Positions 50,789 to 58,109 of a DNA stretch of 64,000 nucleotides are shown here, in pieces (within the stretch, counting starts at the first letter, position 1; each line of letters starts with the position of its first letter). The stretch is taken from the NCBI RefSeq assembly GCF_030296555.1, contig NZ_AP027728.1:1860001-1924000 (forward strand). The letters are read 5' to 3'. The translations under genes were made by a program, and so were the position numbers. A model generated the notes under the pieces. That model did no database searches. It was not told where the DNA came from and saw only the letters and a program-made list of their open reading frames with translations. This DNA is from Microbacterium suwonense (GTDB lineage Bacteria; Actinomycetota; Actinomycetes; Actinomycetales; Microbacteriaceae).

Positions 50789-51940
50789 TCAGGAGGGCGG
50801 TGGCACGTCGTGGATCATGCGGCGCAGCAGCTCACGGTCGGGCTTGCCGGATGCCAGCATCGGCAGCTCACCGCACTCCAGCTGCACGGGGCGGGCGTGC
50901 CTGCCGATCTCCTCGGCCACTCGTGCACGCGCTACCTCCAGCATCCGTGTGCAGTCGCCGCCGCGCACCTCCGCGAAGATGATCGACGCCTCGCCCCACC
51001 GCTCATCAGGCATGCCGAGCACGACCGCCTGCTCCAGGCCCGGGACGCTCCGCACCGCTCGTTCCACCCGGTCAAGTGAGATGTTGATGCCGCCGGAGAC
51101 GATCACGTTGTCGAGACGACCATGCACCTCCACGACGCCGTCAAGGATGAACCCGCGATCGCCCGTGCGGTACCAGCGCTCGCCCCGCTCGTCAGTGGTG
51201 AAGATGCGGTCCGTCAGCGCCGAGTTCCCCAGGTAGCCGGTGGCGAGCATCGGCCCGCTGATGCGCAGCTCGTCATCGACCTGCCCGACCCGCACCCCGT
51301 CGAGCGGCACCCCGTCATACACGCAGCCGCCGCTGGTCTCGCTGGATCCGTAGGTGTGCACGATCGGCACGTGCAGGTCCATTGCGCGCATCCGGATGCT
51401 GTCGGACAGCGCCTGCCCACCGATGAGGATGGCACGGTGGGCGCGAAGTGCGGCCAGCACCGCGGGATCGTCGGCCGCGTCGATCAGCGTCGCCAGCTGC
51501 GCGGGGACGAGGGAGATGAAGAGGTCGTCAGCGGCGGCCCGCCGCGTCGCATCGACGAAGGCGTCGGGGGTCAGATGCCCGTCGATCATCGTCGGTTCGG
51601 TGCCGGCGAGCATCGAGCGCACCAGCACCTGCAGCCCCGCGACGTAGCCGGCCGGCAGGGCGAGCGTCCACCGCCCCGCACCGATCCGTGCGGCGGTCGC
51701 CCCGGCGCTCGCCCGCAGAGCGGCGGCGCTGAGCACGACACGCTTAGGAACGCCGCTCGATCCCGAGGTGGCCACGACGGCGGCGGTGCCGTCCGGCACG
51801 ACGTCATCGGATGCCGGAGAGAACCCGAGCGCGATCGGATGCCGCCCGTCGAGCGCCGCTGGCAGCGCCTCGCACACCGCCCGCGCATCGGCACCGTCGA
51901 CCGGATGCAGTCTCATCGTGGGCATCGACCCGCACCGCAT
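50789..51940 (-). CDS. menE: o-succinylbenzoate-CoA ligase
   Basis: 383 residues of the ANL superfamily. The adenylate loop is VVATSGSSGVPKRVVLS near 60-75. HTYGSSETSGG near 192 and GWR-like YRTGDRGF near 250 with GRLDNVIVSGG near 270 complete the motifs. It activates o-succinylbenzoate with ATP and joins it to CoA in menaquinone synthesis. The length is typical for actinobacterial MenE, which lacks part of the N-terminus of other ANL enzymes. The start touches the menB stop (TGATG). Confidence 0.92.
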   Translation of the reverse strand: MRCGSMPTMRLHPVDGADARAVCEALPAALDGRHPIALGFSPASDDVVPDGTAAVVATSGSSGVPKRVVLSAAALRASAGATAARIGAGRWTLALPAGYVAGLQVLVRSMLAGTEPTMIDGHLTPDAFVDATRRAAADDLFISLVPAQLATLIDAADDPAVLAALRAHRAILIGGQALSDSIRMRAMDLHVPIVHTYGSSETSGGCVYDGVPLDGVRVGQVDDELRISGPMLATGYLGNSALTDRIFTTDERGERWYRTGDRGFILDGVVEVHGRLDNVIVSGGINISLDRVERAVRSVPGLEQAVVLGMPDERWGEASIIFAEVRGGDCTRMLEVARARVAEEIGRHARPVQLECGELPMLASGKPDRELLRRMIHDVPPPS

Positions 51941-52851
51941 CAGAAGTGGTACGGGAACGGCGACCAGTCGGGCTCGCGCTTCTGCAGGAAGGCGTCCCGG
52001 CCCTCGACGGCCTCATCGGTGCCGTACGCCAACCGGGTGGCCTCACCGGCGAACACCTGCTGGCCGACCAGTCCGTCGTCGACGGCGTTGAACGCGAACT
52101 TCAGCATCCGGATCGCCGTGGGCGACTTGGTCAGCACCGTCCGCGCCATCTTCAGCGCCTCACGCTCCAGCTCCGCGTGCGGCACGACCCGGTTCACAGC
52201 CCCCATCTCATAGGCGCGCTGGGCGGAGTACTCCTCGGCCAGGAAGAACACCTCGCGGGCGATCTTCTGCCCGGTCTGACGCGCCATGTACGCGGAGCCG
52301 TAGCCGGCATCGAAGCTGCCGACATCGGCATCCGTCTGCTTGAACCGGCCGTGCTCGGCGCTGGCGACCGTCAGATCGCACACCACGTGCAGCGAGTGCC
52401 CTCCGCCGGCCGCCCAGCCCGGGACGACGGCGATGACCACCTTCGGCATGAACCGGATCAGGCGCTGCACCTCAAGGATGTGCAGCCGCCCGGCGCGGGC
52501 CGGGTCGGCGACCTCGGTGGCGGAATCGGAGTACTTGTAGCCGTCGCGTCCGCGGATGCGCTGGTCGCCGCCCGAGCAGAACGCCCAGCCCCCGTCCTTC
52601 GGGCTCGGGCCGTTGCCGGTGAGCAGCACCGCACCGATGCGCGGGTCCTGCCGTGCGACGTCCAGCGCCCGGTAGAGCTCATCGACCGTGTGCGGGCGGA
52701 ACGCATTGCGCACCTCGGGCCGGTCGAAGGCAATCCGCGCGATGCCGCCGTCATGCGTCACATGGGCGGTGATATCGGTGTAGTCCTCCGCTCCGGGAGC
52801 CAGGGTCCACTCGGCCGGGTCGAAGATGTCGGAGACGGATGCTGGGGTCAC
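51940..52851 (-). CDS. menB: 1,4-dihydroxy-2-naphthoyl-CoA synthase
   Basis: 303 residues from a GTG at 52851; the longer frame crosses the divergent promoter. Crotonase fold with AFCSGGDQRIRG near 92, GWAAGGGHSLHVVCD near 145 and TDADVGSFDAGYGSAY near 173, and the C-terminal FPYHF end typical of MenB. It cyclises succinylbenzoyl-CoA to dihydroxynaphthoyl-CoA in menaquinone synthesis. Coupled to menE downstream. Divergent from the cyclophilin gene, with 43 bases between starts. Confidence 0.95.
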   Translation of the reverse strand: MTPASVSDIFDPAEWTLAPGAEDYTDITAHVTHDGGIARIAFDRPEVRNAFRPHTVDELYRALDVARQDPRIGAVLLTGNGPSPKDGGWAFCSGGDQRIRGRDGYKYSDSATEVADPARAGRLHILEVQRLIRFMPKVVIAVVPGWAAGGGHSLHVVCDLTVASAEHGRFKQTDADVGSFDAGYGSAYMARQTGQKIAREVFFLAEEYSAQRAYEMGAVNRVVPHAELEREALKMARTVLTKSPTAIRMLKFAFNAVDDGLVGQQVFAGEATRLAYGTDEAVEGRDAFLQKREPDWSPFPYHF

Positions 52852-52894
52852 AGCACTCAGCCTATTCCGGCGATCGCTCGCATACGATCGTCGG

Positions 52895-53620
52895 GTGCGC
52901 ACCTCCGTCATCGCCCCATTCCGTCTGCGTGTCCCGTCCCGGCTGCGACTCGCGCTGCTCGCGCTGAGCGCCGCCGCTGCCCTCGCTCTGGCGGGATGCG
53001 CATCTGCTCCGGACTCCGGCTCCGCTCAGCCGGGAGGGCAGGCCCCGGCGCCGACGTCCACGGCATCCGACACCTGCACCTATCCGGCCGGCACCCGCAC
53101 GCCATCGAAGGAGGTCACCGCGCCGCCGGCGGAACCGGATGCCGCCGGCGATGTGCCCGTGACCATCGCGACGAGCATCGGCGACCTCGCCGTGACCCTG
53201 GACGCCGACACCACGCCGTGCACGGTGAACAGCTTCCTGTCGCTGGCGCAGCAGGGCTACTTCGACGGGACGAACTGCCATCGCCTGACCACAGAGGGCA
53301 TCTTCGTGCTGCAGTGCGGCGACCCGACGGGCACCGGCACTGGCGGCCCCGGGTACTCGTTCCCCGACGAGCTGGACGGCACCGAGACCTACCCCGCCGG
53401 CACGCTCGCGATGGCCAACGCCGGCCCTGACACCAACGGCTCGCAGTTCTTCATCGTCTACGCCGACACCCAGCTGCCGCCCTCGTACACGGTCTTCGGG
53501 CACCTGGATGAGGCGAGCACCTCGACCGTCGCCGACGTCGCTGCCGCAGGCACGGAATCGGGTGGCCCCGACGGCGCCCCGAAGACGCCCGTGACGATCA
53601 CGGGCGTCACCCGGGGCTGA
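52895..53620 (+). CDS. Lipoprotein cyclophilin-type peptidyl-prolyl isomerase
   Basis: 241 residues from a GTG at 52895. A signal peptide ends in the lipobox LAGC, so the enzyme is anchored outside the membrane. The cyclophilin domain covers residues 75-240 with CHRLTTEGIFVLQCGDPTGTG, GTLAMANAG and SQFFIVYADT, the active-site and substrate groove motifs. It helps fold secreted proteins at proline bonds. Divergent from menB. Confidence 0.9.
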   Translation: MRTSVIAPFRLRVPSRLRLALLALSAAAALALAGCASAPDSGSAQPGGQAPAPTSTASDTCTYPAGTRTPSKEVTAPPAEPDAAGDVPVTIATSIGDLAVTLDADTTPCTVNSFLSLAQQGYFDGTNCHRLTTEGIFVLQCGDPTGTGTGGPGYSFPDELDGTETYPAGTLAMANAGPDTNGSQFFIVYADTQLPPSYTVFGHLDEASTSTVADVAAAGTESGGPDGAPKTPVTITGVTRG

Positions 53621-53673
53621 TCCGCCACTCGTCCCGGTCGGTTCCACCGCGCTGCCCGTCCGCGCTACTCGTC

Positions 53674-53728
53674 CAGGTCGCAATGGTTGTCGCTTCTCGC
53701 GCTGAGAAGCGACAACCATTGCGACCTG
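53674..53728. repeat. Perfect 25-base inverted repeat
   Basis: 53674-53698 (begins CAGGTCGCAATGG) is the exact reverse complement of 53704-53728, with loop GCGCT. It is the most perfect member of the intergenic palindromes. It lies between convergent genes. No T-run. Confidence 0.9.
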
Positions 53729-53744
53729 AAGCGCGTCAGAAGCC

Positions 53745-53786
53745 GGGAGACGGATGCCGGGAGACGGATGCCGGGAGACGGATGCC
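53745..53786. repeat. Three perfect 14-base tandem repeats
   Basis: GGGAGACGGATGCC is repeated three times, ending one base before the stop of the membrane-protein gene. It contains the genus-typical word GGATGCC. Confidence 0.9.
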
Positions 53787-53787
53787 G

Positions 53788-54744
53788 TCAGCCGGCCAGC
53801 GCCGCCCGACGGGCCTTGCGCCAGCCGTCCACCGCGTCCCCGACGGTGATGCCGACGATCGCGATGCCGGTGAGCACAGCCAGCACGATCAGCGCGTCCT
53901 GATCCACGCCGTTGCCGACGAACACGGTCTGCACGAACTCCGGGTTGAACAGTGCTCTCCGGCCCAGCGCGGTGAGCCCCAGGCTCATCACGCAGACGGC
54001 GACCGCCGCGTTGATCCCGGCGAGCGCAGGGGTCCACCGACCGCGGGCGTACACCGCGATGGCGATCAGCGCCTCGGCCGCCAGCAGCACGAAGAGCGCT
54101 CCCATGCCCCACGGCCACAGCTCGGGATTCAGCATCGGCAGGGGCGCGTCCGAGGTGGGGACGAATCCGCGGAACCGATCCCACAGCAGCAGCCCGGCGA
54201 AGATCGCCAGCATCAGCAGGGACACGATGAGGTCGACGCGGCCGGTGCCCTGATAGGGCTCCTCCGGCAACCGGTCGACAGTCCACTTCCCCACGGCATC
54301 CGCACCCGTGCGGTCGAGCACGAAGAACACCAGCGTCGTCCAGAACGCGATGTGCACGACCACCGAGAGCGCGATCCCGATACCCTGCCCGATGATCTGG
54401 CCGACGTTCGTGCCATCCAGCGCCTGCGCGATCGCCACCCCGCCGAATGCGCAGGCGGGGACGATCGCAACCAGCAGCTTGAGCAGCCGCCACCAGGTGA
54501 GGAAGTACGTCGGGCCGATCAGGTGCAGCGGACGGTCGGCGTACCCGGCGGCGAGCGCGCCCGGGTCGCCCAGGTCGGTGAGCACATCGCGCTCGGCCTG
54601 CTCGGAGGGCTCGCCCTGTGCGGTGCGTGCATCGATGGCATCCGCAATCGACGCATGCAGTTCGTCGCGGACCTCGGCCTGCAGCTGCTGCGGCAGGCTG
54701 CGCACGGTCGCGGCGATGTAGCGATCGGTCAGTGTGGTGGTCAT
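53788..54744 (-). CDS. Permease-prefix-domain membrane protein paired with PadR
   Basis: 318 residues from the ATG at 54744, with AGGAGA eight bases upstream. The N-terminal 70 residues are a helical permease-prefix/HAAS-like domain (RSLPQQLQAEVRDELHASI and ERDVLTDLGDP) that is typically found next to PadR genes. Seven to eight membrane segments follow. It starts one base after the PadR stop, so the two are co-expressed. The prefix domain may regulate or bind the PadR partner; its function is not known. Confidence 0.8.
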   Translation of the reverse strand: MTTTLTDRYIAATVRSLPQQLQAEVRDELHASIADAIDARTAQGEPSEQAERDVLTDLGDPGALAAGYADRPLHLIGPTYFLTWWRLLKLLVAIVPACAFGGVAIAQALDGTNVGQIIGQGIGIALSVVVHIAFWTTLVFFVLDRTGADAVGKWTVDRLPEEPYQGTGRVDLIVSLLMLAIFAGLLLWDRFRGFVPTSDAPLPMLNPELWPWGMGALFVLLAAEALIAIAVYARGRWTPALAGINAAVAVCVMSLGLTALGRRALFNPEFVQTVFVGNGVDQDALIVLAVLTGIAIVGITVGDAVDGWRKARRAALAG

Positions 54745-54745
54745 C

Positions 54746-55093
54746 TCAGTTCTCCTGTTCACGGAGTCGGTCGCGCAGTCCTGCGGTCGCGGCGGCGATG
54801 GCGGCGACCTCCTGGGTGAGGGTCGTGGCGAGACGGATGCCGGCGGCGGAGGTGCGGTAGAACTTGCGCGGCCGTGCCTCGTCGGTGTTCCACTCGCTGT
54901 CGAGGTAGCCCTGTTTCTCGAGTCGGCGCAGCAGCGGGTAGAGCGTGTTGGCGTCGGTGGGGAATCCGGCGGATGCCAGCTGCTCGAGCAATCCGTAGCC
55001 GTAGCCGGGCGTGCGCAGCAGCTGCAGGCTGGCCAGCACCACCGTGCCGCGCCGCAGCTCCTGCAAGTGTCCGTCGAACTCGCTGTCGTCCAT
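54746..55093 (-). CDS. PadR-family transcriptional regulator
   Basis: 115 residues from the ATG at 55093. The winged helix is GTVVLASLQLLR, GYGLLEQLASAGFPTDANTLYPLLRRLEKQGYL (in parts), then SEWNTDEARPRKFYRTSAAG. This is the classic PadR pattern. The longer frame to 55117 overlaps the promoter. Seven bases after the -10 box give a leaderless transcript starting at this ATG. It probably represses its own operon. Confidence 0.85.
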   Translation of the reverse strand: MDDSEFDGHLQELRRGTVVLASLQLLRTPGYGYGLLEQLASAGFPTDANTLYPLLRRLEKQGYLDSEWNTDEARPRKFYRTSAAGIRLATTLTQEVAAIAAATAGLRDRLREQEN

Positions 55094-55100
55094 ATCGATC

Positions 55101-55130
55101 ACCATATTGTGTGCCACACACCATTGTCAA
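55101..55130 (-). promoter_or_regulatory. PadR operon promoter with operator in the spacer
   Basis: The -35 box is TTGACA (55125-55130) and the -10 box is TATGGT (55101-55106), with an 18-base spacer. The spacer holds the palindrome TGTGTGCCACACA (55108-55120), a good PadR-type operator. The ATG of padR follows the -10 box by seven bases. Confidence 0.6.
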
Positions 55131-55168
55131 TCACACATCGTTGGCACTGCGCCCCTTAGGCTGGTCGG

Positions 55169-56188
55169 ATGCCATCCGCGCTCGAGATCCACCGCATCGA
55201 CCCGTTCGACGCTCCTGCTTTCGACGCGTGGTGGGATGCGTACGCCGCGGCCCGCCGCGCCGACATGGGCGAGCACGCCCTGGTCTGGTCGCGCGAGGAG
55301 AGCCGGGCCGAGCTGCAGCATCCGTCCTCCACCACCGAGCGCCGGGCGTACGTCGCCACTCGCGACGGCGCTGTGGTCGGGTCGGGTTCGCTGGCGCTGA
55401 GCCGCAAGGACAATCTGCATTCCGCCGCGCTCGACGTGACGGTCCCCGCCGAGCATCGCCGACAGGGCGTCGGCTCCGCTCTGCTCGCACACGTCGAGGC
55501 CGAAGCCGCCGACGCCTCACGGCGCACCTTCCGCGCCGAGACGGCGTGGCCGGCATCCGCTCCTGCCGACGGCGACGGCGAACCCGGGCGCGAGTTCGCA
55601 CGCCGACACGGCTATCAGGTGGCGCTGGGCGACCTGCAGAGCCGGCTCACACTGCCCGTGACGGATGCCGCCATCGACGAGCTGCTGACCGAGGCGCCGG
55701 CCGATGGCTACGAGATCCGCAGCTGGGTGGGGCGTGTGCCGGAGGAGTTCGTGGCGGAGTGGACGACGCTCGACGCGGTGCTCGACACCGAGGCCCCCAC
55801 CGGTGAACTCGACATCGAGCCGTCGGCCGCAGACGTCGCCGATCACCGCACCGACGAGGTGATGCTCGCCGGTCAGGGGCGCACCTCGTTCGGGACGGTG
55901 GCACTGGCATCCGACGGCCGTGTCGCGGCCTATACGCAGATCGTCGTCTCCCGCGACGACGGCAACGCCTACCAGTGGGGCACGCTGGTGCGCCGCGAGG
56001 ATCGCGGGCATCGGCTCGGGCTGCGCATCAAGCTGGAGAATCTGCGGATGCTGCAGCTTCGGATGCCCGAGGTGCCGTACATCTACACGTTCAACGCCGA
56101 GTCGAACGCGCACATGCTCGCCGTGAACGTGCGGCTGGGATTCCGGCCGACCGGCCGTCACGCCGAGCTGCAGAAGCGCCTGTCCTGA
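55169..56188 (+). CDS. Double GNAT-domain acetyltransferase
   Basis: 339 residues with two acetyltransferase-like halves. The first has the acetyl-CoA loop RRQGVGSALLAHVEAEA near 98-114. The second has the degenerate loop DRGHRLGLRIKLENLRMLQ near 285-303 and ends in NVRLGFRPTGRHAELQ. This layout resembles mycothiol synthase, but the length and motifs are not enough to call it MshD. The substrate is unknown. Divergent from the PadR operon. Confidence 0.82.
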   Translation: MPSALEIHRIDPFDAPAFDAWWDAYAAARRADMGEHALVWSREESRAELQHPSSTTERRAYVATRDGAVVGSGSLALSRKDNLHSAALDVTVPAEHRRQGVGSALLAHVEAEAADASRRTFRAETAWPASAPADGDGEPGREFARRHGYQVALGDLQSRLTLPVTDAAIDELLTEAPADGYEIRSWVGRVPEEFVAEWTTLDAVLDTEAPTGELDIEPSAADVADHRTDEVMLAGQGRTSFGTVALASDGRVAAYTQIVVSRDDGNAYQWGTLVRREDRGHRLGLRIKLENLRMLQLRMPEVPYIYTFNAESNAHMLAVNVRLGFRPTGRHAELQKRLS

Positions 56189-56218
56189 CCCCTCCACCCG
56201 TCCAACCCCCACCCAAAG

Positions 56219-56284
56219 CCCGTCTATTTGTCGCTTATGCACGTTTTCGGCCCGTTTCGCGTGCATCAGCGCCAAATAGACGGG
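56219..56284. repeat. CCCGTCTAT palindromic element, copy 3
   Basis: Arms CCCGTCTATTTGTCGCT and AGCGCCAAATAGACGGG pair with one mismatch, with an inner GCACG/CGTGC stem. It lies between the acetyltransferase gene and menC. Confidence 0.88.
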
Positions 56285-56313
56285 CGGGGAGGGTGTGCGG
56301 GCATGATGGACGC

Positions 56314-57291
56314 ATGACGCCGTCACTCGCAGACCTGCTCGCCACCGCCCGCGTAGTCGCCCTGCCGATGAACACCCGATTCCGCGGGGTCGACGTGCGC
56401 GAGGCGCTGCTGTTCGAGGGGCCGCAGGGCTGGGCGGAGTTCTCGCCGTTCGTCGAGTATGAGGATGCCGAGGCGGCGACCTGGCTGCAGGCGGCGATCG
56501 ACTTCGCCTGGAACGAGCAGCCCGCTCCCCTGCGCGAGCGCATCCCGGTGAACGCCACGGTTCCGGCCGTCGACGCGGCACGCGTCGCCGAGGTGCTGGC
56601 CCGGTTCGACGGATGCCGAACAGCCAAGGTCAAAGTCGCCGAGCGCGGCCAGAGCCTGGCCGACGACATCACCCGCGTGCACGCCGTGCGCGAGATCATG
56701 GGCCCCGAGGGTCGCATCCGCATCGACGCCAACGGCGCCTGGAACGTCGACGAGGCTGAGCACGCCATCCACGCCCTCGCCGAGCTCGACCTGGAGTACG
56801 CCGAGCAGCCCTGCGCCACGGTCGCCGAGCTCGCCGAGCTGCGCTATCGCGTCAAACACAAGGGCATCCCGATCGCCGCCGACGAGAGCGTGCGCAAGGC
56901 CGCCGATCCGCTCGCGGTCGCCCAGGCGAAGGCCGCCGACTTGATCGTGATCAAGGCGCAGCCTCTCGGTGGCATCCGCCGGGCACTCGCGATCGTCGCC
57001 GAGACCGGCCTGCCCGCAGTGGTCTCCAGCGCCCTGGACACCGCCGTCGGATTGTCACAGGGCGCCGCGCTGGCGGCATCCCTGCCGGAGCTGGACTACG
57101 ACTGCGGACTCGGCACAGCATCCCTGTTCGCCGACGACGTCGCCGATGCGCGCCCGGTGAACGGCTCGGTGTCGGCAGCGCGAGTGACCCCGGATGCCGG
57201 CGCGCTGGACCGCCTCGAAGCCCCCGCCGACCGCCAGGCCTGGTGGCTCGCGCGCCTGGAGCGCTGCCACCACCATCTCCGTTTCGAATAG
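56314..57291 (+). CDS. menC: o-succinylbenzoate synthase
   Basis: 325 residues of the enolase superfamily from the ATG at 56314. The catalytic Lys is in TAKVKVAE near 109. Metal ligands are RIDANGAW near 135, EYAEQPCA near 163 and AADES near 192. The second Lys is in VIKAQPLGGI near 215. It dehydrates SHCHC to o-succinylbenzoate for menaquinone. The length is typical of the actinobacterial type. With menE and menB close by on the other strand, the pathway genes form a cluster broken by unrelated genes. Confidence 0.93.
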   Translation: MTPSLADLLATARVVALPMNTRFRGVDVREALLFEGPQGWAEFSPFVEYEDAEAATWLQAAIDFAWNEQPAPLRERIPVNATVPAVDAARVAEVLARFDGCRTAKVKVAERGQSLADDITRVHAVREIMGPEGRIRIDANGAWNVDEAEHAIHALAELDLEYAEQPCATVAELAELRYRVKHKGIPIAADESVRKAADPLAVAQAKAADLIVIKAQPLGGIRRALAIVAETGLPAVVSSALDTAVGLSQGAALAASLPELDYDCGLGTASLFADDVADARPVNGSVSAARVTPDAGALDRLEAPADRQAWWLARLERCHHHLRFE

Positions 57292-57340
57292 CGCAAATTG
57301 CTGCTCTGAGGGTGAAATCAGAGCAATTCAAGCGATTCGA
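57283..57340. repeat. Imperfect inverted repeat between convergent menC and tetR
   Basis: TTCGAAT and AATTGCTGCTCTGA pair with TCAGAGCAATT and ATTCGAA around GGGTGAAA. AT-richer than other palindromes, and may end transcription from both sides. It covers the end of menC. Confidence 0.6.
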
Positions 57341-57356
57341 ACGGCAGGAGAGGCCG

Positions 57357-57974
57357 CTACAGCCGCATGAGCTCGACCATGCGGCCGAGTGCCTCGCTGC
57401 CGACCCGCCGCAGGCTCTCGGGGTCGTCGTCGACCATGGCGCCGCGCACGGTCATCCCCTCCCAGACCACCATCAGCAGCCGGGCCGCCTCCTCGGCATC
57501 CATGCGCAGGGCGATCTGACCGGCATCGACGATCTCCTGGATCATCGCCGCGATGCTCCCGACCATCTCGCTCTCCTGTGCGACGTAGGCGGCGCCGAAG
57601 TCCGGGTCCCGCAGCGCACGGATGCGGATCTCGCTCATCATCATCACGCCGAGCCGGTCGTCGGTTCCCGAGTCCATGATCTGCTGCACGAGCTCGACGG
57701 GGTCGCAGTCATCGAGGCCCTCCGCCTCGACCAGCGCGCTCACCCGCTCGCGCACCGCCGCCAGCCGTGATTCACCGACCGACGCCGCGAGCGTGAGGAA
57801 CAACTCATCCTTCGTCTCGAAGTTCGAGTAGAAGGCGCCGCGCGTGAACCCGGCCCGCTCGCAGACCGCCTCGACCGTGGCTCCCTCCAGGCCGACCTCG
57901 GCGAAGACCTGCGTCGCAGCCTCCAGCAGGCGCGCCCGAGTGTTCTCACGACTCCGCGTCGCTGCTGTCGACAT
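57357..57974 (-). CDS. TetR-family transcriptional regulator
   Basis: 205 residues from the ATG at 57974 with GGAGGAG upstream. The N-terminal HTH is RLLEAATQVFAEVGLEGATV and ERAGFTRGAFYSNFETKDEL, shown in parts. The C-terminal ligand domain is helical, with an MMMSE segment and LLMVVWEGMTVR. Divergent from the mmpL gene, with 135 bases between starts containing AT-rich ACGTACTGAATACGTTCGT repeats that may be its operator. It most probably represses the mmpL/yhgE operon. Confidence 0.9.
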   Translation of the reverse strand: MSTAATRSRENTRARLLEAATQVFAEVGLEGATVEAVCERAGFTRGAFYSNFETKDELFLTLAASVGESRLAAVRERVSALVEAEGLDDCDPVELVQQIMDSGTDDRLGVMMMSEIRIRALRDPDFGAAYVAQESEMVGSIAAMIQEIVDAGQIALRMDAEEAARLLMVVWEGMTVRGAMVDDDPESLRRVGSEALGRMVELMRL

Positions 57975-58048
57975 CGCTCCTCCTGAAGCCCAACTCTGCC
58001 ACGAGATCATCGCTGTTCACATCCCGCGCACAGCATCCGACCCCGCCT

Positions 58049-58098
58049 CTGTCTTACGATACATCTACGTACTGAATACGTTCGTGTATCGAACTGCT
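58049..58098. promoter_or_regulatory. Probable TetR operator/promoter region of mmpL
   Basis: TACGATACA, TACGTA, GAATACGTTCGTGTATCGA show overlapping TACG-based inverted repeats in the AT-rich gap between tetR and mmpL. TACGATACAT and TGTATCGA pair as an interrupted palindrome, typical of a TetR operator. Confidence 0.5.
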
Positions 58099-58109
58099 GT
58101 GGAGGCCAC

